Positions 46,729 through 58,696 of a DNA stretch of 64,000 nt are shown here, in pieces. Position 1 is the first letter of the stretch. The number at the start of each line of letters is the position of its first letter. The stretch is from Gaeumannomyces sp. JS-464. Lineage: Eukaryota; Ascomycota; Sordariomycetes; Magnaporthales; Magnaporthaceae. Under the pieces are notes generated by a model that saw only the letters and a program-made list of their open reading frames with translations, had not been told where the DNA came from and made no database searches. The position numbers and the translations under genes are program-made. The stretch covers positions 13,473,501 through 13,537,500 of the forward strand of contig NGZR01000001.1 in NCBI GenBank assembly GCA_002197995.1, given 5' to 3'.

Positions 46729-47970
46729 ATGGCAGGACGAAGCAAAAACGTCTTGACTTTCCTCCCAATCTTTCTCTCTGCAGCTTCTTTTCTCCTGGTG
46801 CTATTAGTGCTGGTGTCAGGAGTCAACAATGGACTTGCAGACCTCTACTTCCTCAAGGTAAGCGGCACTAACCCAACCAGCCCATAGTCCCTACGAGATC
46901 ATTCCGTTGACCACCGTTCGTCTAGACCAATGTTGCCGCCCTGAAACTGCCCTCTGTCCTCTCCGGGTCACAAGAGCTGCAAGACCTGAGCACCGTGAGC
47001 GGCACCGACTACGTGGGCGAGGACATCACGGCCTCGTCCCTCGGCCTCGCCGACGAGTACACCATCTCGCTCCTCACGTCGTGCGCCCGCCTCGCGTCCG
47101 GGCCCTCGTGCTCCGCCCCCCGCGTCGGCTTCTGGTTCAACCCGGGCAGCCAGCTGCGGCTCGACGCGACCAGCCTGCAGTCGACGTACCCGCCCGAGTA
47201 CCGCGACGCCCTGGCCGCGTACAACAAGACGGCCTACTTTATCGCTTTCTCCTTTGTCTTTTGCACCCTGCTGCTTGGCCTGTCCGCCATACTGGGCGTC
47301 CTGGGCGCCACCGTCCTGGCCTCGGTCGGCATGGTCTCGACCGCCGTGACGGGCATGGCCGTACTCGCCGCCGTGTTCCTGCTGGCCGGCAACGCCGCCG
47401 CCGTGCACGTCTTCCGCCGCATGGCCGACGCCTTCAACGCCGCCTTCTCCGGCCAGGCCCTGTCCGCCTCGCTCGGCCTCGCGCCCATCCTGCTCGGCTG
47501 GCTCGCCTTCGTGCTCACCTTCGCGGCGGCCATCATCATGGTCCTGCGCCGGCGCGGCGATTCCGTCACGCGCAGCCCGCCGCATCAGCGACAAGACCAT
47601 GTTTGGCGACTTTAACAGCACCGACAACCCAATAGATGCCGGCATCGCCGCAAAGGGCGGCGCCTCCGCGGCCACCAGCGAGCGCAAGGGCCTGCTGGGC
47701 CGCATCCCGCTGCTGGGCCGCCACAAGTACACGCGGATCGGCCGGCAGCCCGCCCTGGGGCTCGCCGACTTTTCGCAGCGCGGCAGCCAACGGCAGCAGC
47801 AGCAACAAGGGGCCGACGACGACTGGTCCACCGAGTACGAGAACCCGCGCATGGGGTTGCCCGTGCGCGGGGTCGCCGAGCACAGGATCCCGGGCGGCAA
47901 GCCCCAGGCCAAGCCGCAGCGGAGGCCCATGGACATGGCGTACGAGCCGTATAGCAACGCTTTGCAGTAG
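46729..47970 (+). CDS. SUR7/PalI-family four-span membrane protein (one frame break)
   Basis: Plasma-membrane protein of the SUR7/PalI type, linked to eisosomes, wall integrity or pH signalling in fungi. Exons 46729-46857 and 46926-47970 (68-bp intron) give about 390 aa. Topology fits the family: span 1 (LPIFLSAASFLLVLLVLVSG), a long outer loop containing the paired Cys of LLTSCARLASGPSCSAPRVGFWFNPG, then three spans (IAFSFVFCTLLLGLSAILG, STAVTGMAVLAAVFLLAG, SLGLAPILLGWLAFVLTF). Near 47560-47580 one extra (or two lost) bases end the first frame at HQRQDHVWRL. RAARRISDKTMFGDFN and a basic Gln-rich tail with DWSTEYENPR continue to 47970. The tail resembles the C-termini of this family. Which member it is cannot be decided here. 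Confidence 0.8.
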
Positions 47971-48104
47971 ACGATACAGAGGATACTTCGTATTGTTTGA
48001 GGAGAGTGGCACGTGCCGGTGTATCCCGAAACGGCTATACATCCTGCGGTTATCTGCACGACGTTTTTTCGTTATGTATTGCATATGTTCGCATTACCAT
48101 TGTT

Positions 48105-48145
<41 letters not shown>

Positions 48146-48668
48146 AAAATTGGAGTTTGAGGAGTTTGTGGCTCAGGGTAGCAGAAGCAGGAGGCCTAGA
48201 AATGACACGCATCTCGGGGGTTAGCTACTACTTGTATGGATACAACGCGATATTTGCCCGCATTGCAAAGCCGCTGGAGCCTTCTTTAATTGTATAGATA
48301 TCTTTTCCGTCATGTCGGCTTGCCAAGAAATTGCCTGCACCTCACTCCAATGACTAACTCCATGCTCCAGAGGTCGCACCAAGATCTAGATCAGGCCTAG
48401 ACAGACCTGTTACGTTTGACTGCGAGCCAATTAATCTGCGAGTTATTTGTGCAAAGTTGGGCCATCTCGCACAGTGTAATGTCGTGGTTTGACTGGCGGT
48501 CTTGATCGCCATCGGTGTCTACAACTGTAACAAAGAACCGGGATGGTGCTCCTTGGCCCCTCTTGGCTGCCGACTAAAGGCTCCATGCTCGCCCTTGCCT
48601 CCCTTGCGTCCGGCTTTCATGAGAGTCATGGTTATACAAAAGAAAAACAACAAAGCAAAGCCGCTTCC
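47971..48668. other. Convergent intergenic region
   Basis: Between the SUR7-like (+) and Dal5-type (-) 3' ends. It contains an ATC microsatellite and AT-richer sequence; no gene is supported. Confidence 0.5.
48105..48145 (+). repeat. (ATC)n microsatellite
   Basis: About 13 perfect ATC units in the 3' flank of the SUR7-like gene. Likely polymorphic in length. Confidence 0.95.
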
Positions 48669-50494
48669 TCACAGAGTGTACCTGAACAGCGGGCTCTTGT
48701 CGCCCATCTTGATCAGCTCGTCCTCCGAGTAGCGCTCATGCGCGTCCGCCTCGGTCCACGCCGCCTTCTTCTTGTTGCCCCACTTGTAGCTCAGCTCGAG
48801 CAGGAGCGCGACCAGCAGGCCGCTGCAACCAAACGCCAGGCTCAGGCCGAAGCCCGTCGGGTACCTGGGCGCCTCGGTGTCGAGGTAGATGTAGCTGCCG
48901 ACGATGCCGCCCAGGTTGCCGACGCAGATGTTGAAGGCGACGCCGATGGCGCGGCGCGAGGCCCGGCGCCAGGTTGTTGGCGGCCCAGGACGAGCCGGCC
49001 GGGGCGATGGGGTAGATGCCGATCGTGGTCAGGATGATGCCCGTCAGGGCGGCGCCGACGTTGCCGCCCAGGTCGCCGTCGAGCGACAGCACGATGGCGT
49101 AGCCCGTCGCGATGAGGGCCATGGGGATGGCGACGAAGGGCATGCGCCAGTAGAAGCGGTCCGAGAGGCGCGAGAAGAAGAGGGCCGACAGCGCGCCGGC
49201 CACGTAGGGCGGGACCGTCATCAGCTGCGCGTTGGTGGTGCTGAAACCCATGGACTTTGTGATTGTCGGGAGGGTGAACTTGGTGCCTGTGTTGTTGGAG
49301 AGGAGGGCAACTCGTCAGCCTTGATCCATCATAGCATAGGTAGGCAGGTAGCATGTGCACGCCGCCAACTCACCATAGCTTGTAGCTGATTGGCACATTA
49401 GGATGTAGGCTTGCATGTACAGTCTCCAGTTGGTCAACACAGCCTTGAGGTCGTGCCAGACAAGCCGCGACTCCTTGCCCTCGTCGTTGAACCGCCCGCC
49501 CTGCTTGATGAAGCGCTGCAGCTCCAGAAACCGGATCTCGTCGGGCTCAAGCCACCGCCCGCCCAGCGCCGGGCTGTCGATCAGGAGAAAGAAGGTCGCG
49601 ACCCCAAGACAATGGTGGCGAGCCCCTCGAGGATGAAGATCCAGCGCCAGCCCTCGAGCCCGCCGACGCCGTGCATCTTTGCGATGGCGGCGGCCAGCAG
49701 GCCCGAGAAGGCGCCCGAGAGCGACGAGGTGCAGTAGAACCAGGCGATGCGCTGGGCGAGGTCGCGCGGCATGTACCAGAAGGTACAGAGGTAGACGGCG
49801 CCCGGGTAGAAGCCCGACTCGAAGACGCCGAGGAGTAGGCGCACGGCGAGCAGGCCGCCAAAGTTGCGCACGACGCCGTGTAGCGTCATGGTGACGCCCC
49901 AGGCCGTCACCAGGATGCCGAGGTAGACCGAGGGCCGCTTGAACTTTTTGAGGAGGATGTTGGATGGGACCTCTGGATTTGGTGCAAGTGACCTTGTTAG
50001 TTATCGTCTGGCGGGAGATGAGCCTAGGTGTGGGTGCCAAAGGAGCTTACCCAGCAGGACGTAGGGAACAAAAAAGAGTGATAGGACAATGTTCCACTGG
50101 ATGCCGTTGAGCTTCAGGTCCTTGGAAAGCCCCTCGATCTTTGCGTTGCCAATGTTGGCGCGGTCGAGATGTGAGATGAGGTAGAGGATGGCCAGCATCG
50201 GCACCAGTCGCTTGTCAACCTGCCATTCCAGACCAGCCGTGTCAGCTGGACAAGTCTTCCTTTTTCTTTGTAAATACTGAACCGCCACTTCAGCCTCACC
50301 TTCCGTATCACCCTCTTCCGCTGCTCGGGCGTGTAGCTGGCGTAGAACTCAGCGTCGCCGTCCGTCAGCCCCAGCACGCGTATGTTGTCGATAGTGCGCG
50401 CGACCGGGGCCTTCTCTGGGCTGTTTTCCTGCGAGGCGTTGTCGGTCTGCTCGACCATGCCCTGGTCTGGCTTGCCGTCGTGTATCGGCGTCAT
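48669..50494 (-). CDS. MFS carrier of the Dal5/allantoate permease-like (ACS) family
   Basis: Twelve-span plasma-membrane carrier of the anion:cation symporter family, which takes up allantoate, nicotinate, pantothenate and similar organic anions. Exons 50300-50494, 50051-50219, 49374-49972 and 48669-49286, introns 78-87 bp, total about 526 aa. Motifs: VDKRLVPMLAILYLISHLDR and NIGNAKIEGLSKDL at span 1, YVLLEVPSNILLKK after the second intron, VFESGFYPGAVYLCTFWY, GWRWIFILEGLAT, and the C-terminal GYAIVLS, SSWAANNLAP and FNICVGNLGGIVGSYIY. One base is missing in a G4 run near 49605 (plus CCCC), bringing in VATFFLLIDSPA. An extra base near 48960-48970 ends one frame; ASRRAIGVAFNI resumes. The cytosolic N-terminus of about 60 residues and the final RYTL tail are normal. 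The substrate is not predictable. Confidence 0.87.
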
Positions 50495-51743
50495 CTTGGG
50501 GGCCTTGTTGTGGTCGGGCGAGGGCTCGGAAGGGGGGTGCTAGACGAGGCAGAAGGAACCCTTGCCGCCTGTCAACCAGGTCCAAACAAGATGCAGAAGT
50601 TGGGCTATGAAACTCCTCCTATATAGGTAAACACGCCATGTTGGGCCCCGGAGCGAACTCCGAGCAGCCATCGCATCTTCTGATTTCGCCCCTTTCGGGC
50701 GGCCGATGGACCGGTAGCATCGCACGGCCGACACTGACTAGGGAATCGACTGCTCGTTCACCTCAGGGTAAGGAGGGAGTGCCGGCTGGGGTGGGGATAT
50801 GGAGCCATCCGGGCCCCTCCCCCGCAAACACGGGCAGGGTTCTCCGCGCGGCTATGCAGGAGAAGGGAGAAGGACGCACATGGCCTGAAGACTTTGGTCT
50901 TGGGTCTCACAGCCAGCCTTGTTAGGCCACACTTGACCTGAGGCGTGGGGGGCGGGCAGTTGCAGGCGGGTGGAGCTGCTGGAAAACTCCCGTCCCATGC
51001 CTGTGCGCTTTTCCGACCTCCGCGGTCCCGGTTCCCTCTTTGCTTGCTAGGGTTTTCCAGTTATCGCCGTCGCTTTTCCGTCCTTGTTGTTGTCGTAAGT
51101 TTAACACCAGGAGAAACACATACCCAACGTGATTCCAAACCGACCCGACACGTCCAAAGCAAGTCGCTTGCCAATGCCCAAATTAACATCAGAGGTCTTT
51201 TGCATCTTCCTATCCAACTCCTCTTGCCGTGTTCAACTCGCCGGGGTCGACCCAGGCCTGACCTCAATGTCTGGCCGAGGATTCGGACGCCCAGGACAGG
51301 GAGGTCGGAAAATGATACCCCGCTGCCACTCCTCTTCGGATGCTGTATGTAGCATTTCCCCGCCCGCAACTGTAATTGGCGGCCGGCTACAAAGATAAAG
51401 GACGCCACGGACACATCTACGGGCACCGATGTTGCACTGCCGCGAGAAATGTCGTAACTTGCTCGCTGGTGCAAGAAAAGCGTCTCACTATGCTATTCGA
51501 GCGATGGCTTCGATAACGTCAGTCGTCTTGGCGGTTTATGGAAGCCACCCACGCAATCGAGTTGATTCAGCTGAGTCTGGCGCCGCAAAGTCGAAAAGAT
51601 GCGGGATAATCACTTGCATCATGGAAACGCCTCGTGTCGTGTTTCTACACCCGCCCGAGTTCTAGTAAGGTTCAACATGGAAAGATAGATCCCAAGAAAG
51701 ACCCCGGACCTCCCCCCGTTCACTGCCAGGCAATACCACCGCT
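50495..51743. other. Divergent intergenic region
   Basis: Between the Dal5-type (-) and Cys-containing secreted protein (+) genes. No supported gene; frames are short and of random composition. Confidence 0.5.
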
Positions 51744-52667
51744 ATGCGCTTCATCCTTGGATATCGCGCCCTCGCCACGGGCCTCGCACCGGCTGTCCTG
51801 CCAGCCGACTCGCGGGATGTGAACCAAGCCGTCGTCGACCCGCTCGACTCCGGGTTCACCGGTGCTCCTGCCAGCCACCCGAAGGGCTCGACAGCTCTCC
51901 TCGGAACCTGGACCTCGTTGGTAGAGCGGACAAGTATCTCCGCTCGAAGCATGGCCGAAGAGGATGGAAAAGTCGACGCTCAATGGAAGTTCGTCGCTCC
52001 ATTTTTCTTTGTGCCTGGCATCAAACCCCGCAAAGCGCCCTGCTGTTGGCTCTCAGCCAGATCATTCCAATTTGATCTGTGTGGCCTCTGCTAACTCGTG
52101 AACTCGGTTTTGTTTCCGCCTTGTCAAAGCATCCAGCCAAGTATTGCGGGCTCTACGACACGGGCAGCCGTCCCAACGCTAAAAAGCTGATCAGGAAGAT
52201 CCCCGACGAGATGCCCAAGGAGTGTGAGAAGAACTTCACCATGCCGGCCAAGACGTGCACGCGCATCAAGTGCTGGAACACCTCGGGGCTTTACGTGTGC
52301 AACGTAGGGAGACCTCAACCCTCTGTATCCCAGGCGAAACCAGGAGAGGGACTAACGAGAGGGACTAACACAACAGGCAATGGACGGAACTACAGCCCAC
52401 GAGGAAAAACATCATCGTCGAGACCATAGATCACCTCAAGCTCGCGCTCACCATCGCCAACTCGTGCTCTTCTTCCAAAGGACGTCGAGCGGCGAGTACC
52501 GCGACGTGTCGGGCTGGAGCGCCATCTCGGCCTACGCCAACTGCAACGAGCCGCCCGTCACCTACTGGCCCAGCACGCTGACCCCGCCCGTCGGCGGCGG
52601 CAACCCCAACGGCAAGTGCTGGAATATGGACCACAACATGGAGGCGCCCGCCATCCCGGACGAGTGA
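51744..52667 (+). CDS. Cys-containing small secreted protein of unknown function
   Basis: The ATG at 51744 opens a plausible signal peptide (MRFILGYRALATGLAPAVL) and a propeptide-like stretch (ADSRDVNQAVVDPLDSGF). After one missing base near 51925 the frame reads RADKYLRSKHGRRGWKS to an intron at about 51989-52129 (branch CTAAC). Exon 52130-52303 is Cys-rich: AKYCGLYDTGS, MPKECEKNF, AKTCTRIKCWNTSGLYVCN. The next acceptor is at 52376. From 52377 the phase-compatible frame runs unbroken to 52667 and ends with SGWSAISAYANCNEPPVTYW and CWNMDHNMEAPAIPDE, for about 236 aa. In its first third another frame (WTELQPTRKNIIVETIDHLK) looks more protein-like, so further shifts there are possible. Likely extracellular and disulfide-linked; an effector-like role is speculation. 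Confidence 0.55.
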
Positions 52668-52851
52668 CCGGGGGGCTAGCTGCTGCCCCTGCGATGCGGG
52701 AGGTGGAGACGTCACGCTAGAACTGGGGCAATGCAATGCAACAAGACTGTTGTTTACCCGTATTTGATGCTGCGTTTGTCCGCTTGAGGCCGCGTAAGTG
52801 GAGGGTTGGCAGAAGTATCTCCCGTCACACATGCCAGGATATCAAATCAAA

Positions 52852-54941
52852 TCATGCCCTCTCACGAGCCTCCCCCTCCGACTTCTCCCCAGTGGACGAC
52901 CCCAGCTGCGCGCGAGCCACGGCGTCCTTGGCGACGTTGAGGCGCTCGTCGTCCTTGCGGAACACATCGATGCCCACTGACTGGAACTTGCGGGCGGGGA
53001 CTCCGAGTTCGAAGAGCTGCAAAATGGCGCATCGGTCATTAGCTTCATGACCCCAGAGTTTTGTTGAAAAAAAAAAAAAAAAAAAAATGAAAAAAGCACG
53101 CCACCATGCCACTACTCACCCTATCCAGCTCGGCATACGTAAAGCCAGTCGGCTCTGGCAGGCGGAAGTAGACCCAGACGATGACCAGCAGGTCCAGCCC
53201 GGCCCAGAAGAAGGCGGTGCGCGACTTCCAGTTCCAGGCGGTCGGGTTAAGCATGTAGGGCATGAAGGAGTTCTTGACGATGTTGAGGATGCAGTAGGTG
53301 GCGCGGCCGAGGTTGAGCGTCTTGATGAGCAACTGGCGCGACGGGTACTCGGTCACGAGCGAGTAGCAGATGGTCCCGACCGTGAACTGGTAGCTGATGG
53401 ACCACACCAGTAGCATCGACCCGGCCGCCCAGGACGCCGGCGTGTCCCCAGCTCGCCCACGCCGCCGACCAGCATGAGCACGACGAGCATCCAGACGGCT
53501 CCCCAGAGGTACAGGGTTCTGGGTTAAAGAAATAGCATGTCAGCGGCCTTTTTTTTTTTTTTCTTTTTCTTTCACCTCTTTCATAAGCAAGCATGACCAG
53601 ATCAAGAAAGATAACCTACCGCCTGCCGATCCCAAACGAGCCCATAAGTAGCCACGCGATGACAACACCGCCAGTGTTGATGGCGTACTGGCCCATGGTC
53701 AGGCTGAAGCTCGCCGAGACGGGGATGCCGGCCTGCTGGAAGAAGTAGGTCGAGTAGCTCATAAACGCGCTCCCGCACAGCTGCTGGCACGCCCAGGCGC
53801 CGACGGTGCACTCGGTCCTGCGCAGGTCCGCGCCGCGGAAGCAGTCGAGGTACGTCGCGCCCTGCTGGACCTCGCGCTCGAGCCGGATCGTGTGCTGCAT
53901 CATGTCGACCGTCTGGTCCAGGCTCTCGGCGCTGGCCGACGCGGACGCCAGGCGCTTCAGGCTGCGGCGCGCATCGTCGATCCGGCCGCGCCGGACCAGC
54001 CACCACGGCGACTCGGGCGCCAGGAAGGCGACAACGATCAGCAGCGGCGGCCAGACCCACTGCAGCGCGTAGGGGATGCGCCACCCCCACTCGTCGGCGC
54101 GCGAGAGCAGGCCACGCAGCATGCCGACCGAGATGAGCTGCCCGATGCCCCAGCACGCGTTGACCCAGGTCGTCAGGTAGGCGCGCAGGGCCACGGGCGC
54201 GACCTCGGCCGCGTACGAAGTCGTCAGCGTCTGGAAGATGCCCCACGGGACGCCGCAGAGCACCTCGGCCGCGAGCAGCATGGGCAGGCTCTTTGCGAAG
54301 AAGAAGAGGAAGATGAAGCCTGTGAGGCACACCATGGAGCCGATGTAGACCTTGCGGTAGCCCCAGCGCTCGGCGATGATCTGGTTTGTGGTGGCAGATT
54401 GTCAGCGGTGTAGGCACCACCTTACGTAGTCTCCAGGGTGGGCGCTGAGGGCTTATGACAGGCGCAACTTACACCATTGAGAAGCAGGCCCAGGATCTGC
54501 CCGCACGCGACGCCGTTGCTGAGCCCCGCCTGCCATTGCGCAGGGAGCTGGTATTTGCCGTTCCCGATGGGGCTGCCAAAACTCTTCTGGAACTCTGGGT
54601 AGGCGTCTGTCGGCCACATTAAACCGATGTCAGTCATGTCTCTCCCTTCCCCTAAGCTCCTGAGAATCGAGGCAACCTACAAAAGTTGCTGAGAAGCACC
54701 ACATCAAACCCCTCCATGATGACGGCGACCGAGATCAGGATGCTCCAGGCCGAGGCCTTGGGTACATGCGCAGCGCCTCGAACAATCCCATCTTATGCTC
54801 ATTCTCCGTCGCCCGCTTGGCGCCCTCAAGCATCGCCTCGAGGTTGTGGATCCGCTCCTTCTCGGCTGCCACGTCGTCCGCCACGGCGGCGTCGTCATCA
54901 GCCGCCACGATGGGCGGCTGCTTGTTCTTTTCCGCGTCCAT
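52852..54941 (-). CDS. MFS sugar porter, alpha-glucoside/maltose permease-like
   Basis: Twelve-span sugar:proton symporter of the fungal sugar-porter family. Five exons: 54681-54941, 54473-54606, 53620-54380, 53120-53518 and 52852-53016, introns 74-103 bp, total about 573 aa. A charged cytosolic N-terminus (MDAEKNKQPP) precedes span 1, VIMEGFDVVLLSNFYAYPEF. Other landmarks: QAGLSNGVACGQILGLLLNG, ERWGYRKVYIG, AAEVLCGVPWGIFQTL, the sugar-porter motif PESPWWLVRRGR, a cytosolic loop with DCFRGADLRRTE, and the post-span PEPTGFTYAELDRLFELGVPARKF. One base is missing near 54765, joining MYP to KASAWSILISV; another is missing at the G/C4 run near 53450, joining GVGELG to DTPASWAAGS. The fourth intron carries a 22-bp homopolymer. 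The alpha-glucoside label rests on the PESPWWLVRRGR and ELDxLFE patterns. A Zn2Cys6 regulator lies 1.1 kb upstream on the same strand. Confidence 0.85.
53067..53088. repeat. A22 homopolymer inside the fourth intron of the sugar porter
   Basis: Twenty-two A on plus (T on the sense strand), between the donor at 53119 and the acceptor at 53017. It may serve as an intronic pyrimidine tract. Confidence 0.9.
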
Positions 54942-56034
54942 GGCGTCCCGCCGCCTTCCTTTGTTGCTCGTGCCACTGTTCCCGAAGGGCCACTCAATGG
55001 CGATGGTCAGGACAGGCGCGCTTCGCTGCCTCTGACAAGGGCTTCACTCTGGGCTATTTTGGGCCTTGTTAGCTATAGAGGAGGACAGGAGAGGCAGGGA
55101 GGTCAAATAGATTGGATCGTAGCGGCAGCGCCGTATTATTTATATGCGCTAGGCAATTCCATCGTCTCGGCGTCATCTCCGGCTTCTCCGGTCCGAGATT
55201 CGAGGTACTCTGGGGAAGCCAAGCCATGCGGGGAAACGAGTTGGGGAAAGCTGGGGGAGGGGTTGGGGGAACCTGGGGAAAGAACAATAGTCAAGTTTTT
55301 TTTTTCAGGGGCCCATCAAGGCTTCGACCGTTTTGACAGCGCATTCGATAAATGTCTGTCGTGTGCTCCAGAGAGGCGGGCCCATTCGGCTTAGCTGACC
55401 ATTCTCGACAGGTTTGTTCGGGTCAGCTTCCTAATGTTTCCAAGCTCGTCTCCATCGTCTCCTCTTTCCCCTCAGGCCAAGACTGTGGCAGGTGGAGCCA
55501 CGCCGTTGTTGGTGGCCGGCAACCTGCATCCACGGCATCTCGGTTCGTGCTCAATTTGGCAGCCGTCCACGACGCCGCCGCCTCCACAGGAGCGACTGCG
55601 TCCTTCCTTCCTTTTGTCTTGCCGCAGACCTTTCTAAAGTATTGATGAGGCTGTTTGTGCCCCGGGCATACCCCAGCTGAGCACAGGTTCCTGTCATGGA
55701 CGTGCGCGAGAACACCTAAGTGAGAGCCGCGCTGTTCCGGGTCAGCACATGCAAGCTTATTGTAGAAGCAAGAGCCCCATTTCCCGGCATCTACAGCCAC
55801 TGGGACCGAGTGCAGCGTCATCCAACCAGCGCCTTTCCGATGCAACGTCGTACCCTCCGCACGGGAGCCGTCTCGGCAACACCTCAGCTGGGAGGTGGCC
55901 TTGATACCTAATCGGGATGGATGAAGTAAGAAGAGGATTGAATTGAAACCAAATACCGGGACTGGCATTCCCTGTGTATACCTTGAGCCAGTAAAATAAC
56001 CACTATTTCCCATCGCGTCGCTAGATAACTCCCG
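54942..56034. other. Intergenic region between sugar porter and regulator
   Basis: Promoter region of the sugar porter. Minus frame 55423-56013 has no domain features and is probably chance. No gene is supported. Confidence 0.5.
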
Positions 56035-58696
56035 CTATGTCCAACCATGGGCAAAGAAGCAAGTTCGTCTATGCAATAAATAGAGAGTCTCTGTCCACAG
56101 CCTAGAACCCCCCGAGAGCCGCCTCGGGTCGGCATTCCAGTCAGAGTATAGGAGGTGGTTCATGGGGTCATCGATACCCACCATGGACCCGCCATGTGAG
56201 CCCATACCGACGCCGACATACCCCTGGCTGAAGGATCCGAACGACGTGCCCGATACGTCCCCGCCCATGTCTGCGGGAGCAGCTGCATGTCACCAAACAG
56301 GCGGGCGCTGGACGCTGCGGCTGCGGGCACGGGTGGCGACCGGGTTCCGCCGGCAGAAGCTGCGCGCGGCGCGGGGGACAACGAATCACCTCTGCTGACA
56401 GCCTCGCGAGCTGAGGGCGCGCCCGAACACTTTGACGAGATGGCGGGCGAGTCTCCGGCGACCGGGACAGCGCGGATGGCGTAAGTGTAGCCCGCATGCA
56501 TGCGGTCTGGATGGTAGTACATGGCCTGGTCGCAGAGCTGCTCGATGGCGCGCCATGCGGCCACGTCCGGGCTGTCGTGGCGCCGGAACGCCAGCTCGAC
56601 CTGCTCCCACGCGCGGTCGACGTCGGGATGCGACTGCGGCATCCGGGCCAGGCCAGTAAGCACAAACGCGAGGGCGTTCCAGGGGACAGGCCACTTGTAC
56701 AGCCAGCCAAGGCCGTGGGCCACCGCTACGGACTCGCCGCGCGAGGTCTCCTCCAACACCTCGATTGCTTGTAGCAACAGACTGTTGGTTATAGTCGTTA
56801 GCATCGGACCTTTCGGCAAAAAAGCGATCCTCGTACTCTGCATCCGGGGAAGCCATCGTTGACCGATGTGCAGACATGACAAGAAACTTACGGTCCTTGG
56901 TCTGTCGTACTTGGCGGCCTCGACAGCCGCAGAGTGTGAAGCCCGATAGATAGCCTTTGATGTGCGATTTCGGCCCTGAATCGAGACAGAGTGACGACCT
57001 GCATGTAATTCGACTCGTCGATGCACCCAACGAACCTGCCAGTAAGGTATGCTGCCGTCTCGTCAACGAGGCGGTACATCTCCTCCGGCGGCGCCATTGC
57101 CAGCGACATCCTTCCGAGCCTCCGTGACAGCCTGACCATCTCGCTCCAGAGGATGGAATGCGTCAGCTCTGTCCACCCTTCGCGGTCGACGGGCGTGCTG
57201 TGGGGCTTAGCAAAGCGCGACACAATCCACTCGCAGTCCTCGGCGTTCACGGACCGCTGGACGTTTGAAAGCGGTTCCAGCGCTGACTCGGCACCCTCTC
57301 CGTTGAACATCTGGCTGTCGAGGATGAGTAGAGCGTTCCATAACCGCCGCCGCATCTCGCCCACCCAGGGCGCGATATTGTAATGCCCGGGGTCACGGTG
57401 TAAGCCGAGCCGCATGCCAACGCGCCCCGCCAGTCCCGTTAGCGCTATCGCTGGCTCGGCTTGGCCTTCGCCAAACAGAAAACACTAATATGAAGTCAGC
57501 AAACATGGTAACATAGCAGCAGGCCACAAGTCACCAGGCGTTTCCCCAAGCCCGGAAGGCACAAATGGACAGCCTCCGGCGGTGCGGTAGGCACACGTAC
57601 TATGTAGTATATCAAAGCCTGGAAGGCAACGAATTTCCGTGTGCATAGGACATTGGCCCTACTCAGTGCCGTCTCGGCCGCCAGGCGCAGCTGCGATACC
57701 AGTTCCTCTTTGCCTTGGCCCAGAGTCTGCCGGGACTGATCGTCACTCATGGCAGAAACGGCGAGTAGTTGCTGGCAGAGCATGCTTGCCTCGAACTCTT
57801 TGTATATGGGAGACGCGCCCCTGCGGAAGTCCTCCAGCTGGTCCCTGAACGCTTGTCTGTGACTGATGTTAAGAAACGGGTGGACGTTCTTCCAGAAGTA
57901 GTCGAGCAAAAAGTTCTCCTTGTCAAGAGGCAGGTGCATGTGTGACATGTCTTGCGACGCTAGGTCATGGGCCGTGACGCTGGAAGTTGACGAGAATGGC
58001 CAGACTGCGGGCTGGATTTTTGTTTCCGACGGCACCTGTAGCAGGCATCGTGGCTCGCTTGTAAAGTCATGCATGTTCATCCAGAATGTCGAGCTCATGT
58101 AGTAGCCGACGTGTGGCTCGAATACTTGGGTACCGTGGTCCTCGCGCTCAGTTCGAAGAAGATTCCGGTCTTCGGTGGCGTAGCTATCAGTGCTCCAGTC
58201 GGGGGACGACCTGTCCGGTGTCCTTCGCTGAGAAGGCGACGAGCCGTGGGTTTCGCGGATGTGGGCGTAGGGGTACAGGTGTTGTTGAGTTGGATAGTTG
58301 TTTTGGATTGCAAGGTACGAGGTCGACATGTCCTCGATCAGGCGCTCCAGGCGATCTATCCGGTCGTAGAGAGCAGCCTGATCGGCGCCGTAAGCAAGGA
58401 CAGACGCCGAGGCGCCGTCGCCAGAATCATAGATGCAGACCAGGCCGTGCTTGGAACAGTTGGCGCAGCCCGGCTGTGTCTTGCAGCATCTGACCTTCCT
58501 CCGACGGCAAGCAGCTGGGACAGACATTCAATACCAGGCTCGTTGCAGGCTGGGCGGAGGTGGGGGAAAGCTGCATTTACTTACTGCAAGGCTTGCTATT
58601 CCCCGCTGCCCCTGCTCCTACCTGCGGGACCTTTGGTGGCTTGGTGCTGTCGGTGCCCGCTGCGGCAAGCGATGATGGTGGCGTTTTGGGTGACAT
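56035..58696 (-). CDS. Zn2Cys6 transcription factor with fungal-specific regulatory domain
   Basis: Nuclear regulator. Exons 58585-58696, 57601-58514, 56892-57484 and 56035-56781, introns 70-116 bp, give about 788 aa. The first exon supplies the first Cys; joined to exon 2 it reads PCTACRRRKVRCCKTQPGC then ANCSKHGLVCIYD, a complete C6 zinc cluster. A coiled segment follows (YDRIDRLERLIEDM). The fungal_trans middle region has LLDYFWKNVHPFLNISHRQAF, MLCQQLLAVSAM and, across the second intron, GLAGRVGMRLGLHRDPGHY with WVGEMRRRLWNALLILD, the core signature. One base is missing near 56280-56300: the frame ending at 56160 is replaced by DMGGDVSGTSFGSFSQGYVG, then NHLLYSDWNADPRR and a stop at 56035. 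Its neighbour on the same strand is the sugar porter, a possible target. Confidence 0.85.

Noticed and set aside
46968..48059. 363-codon minus-strand frame
   Set aside because: Antisense shadow of the SUR7-like gene; Gly/Glu/Arg-rich with no motifs.
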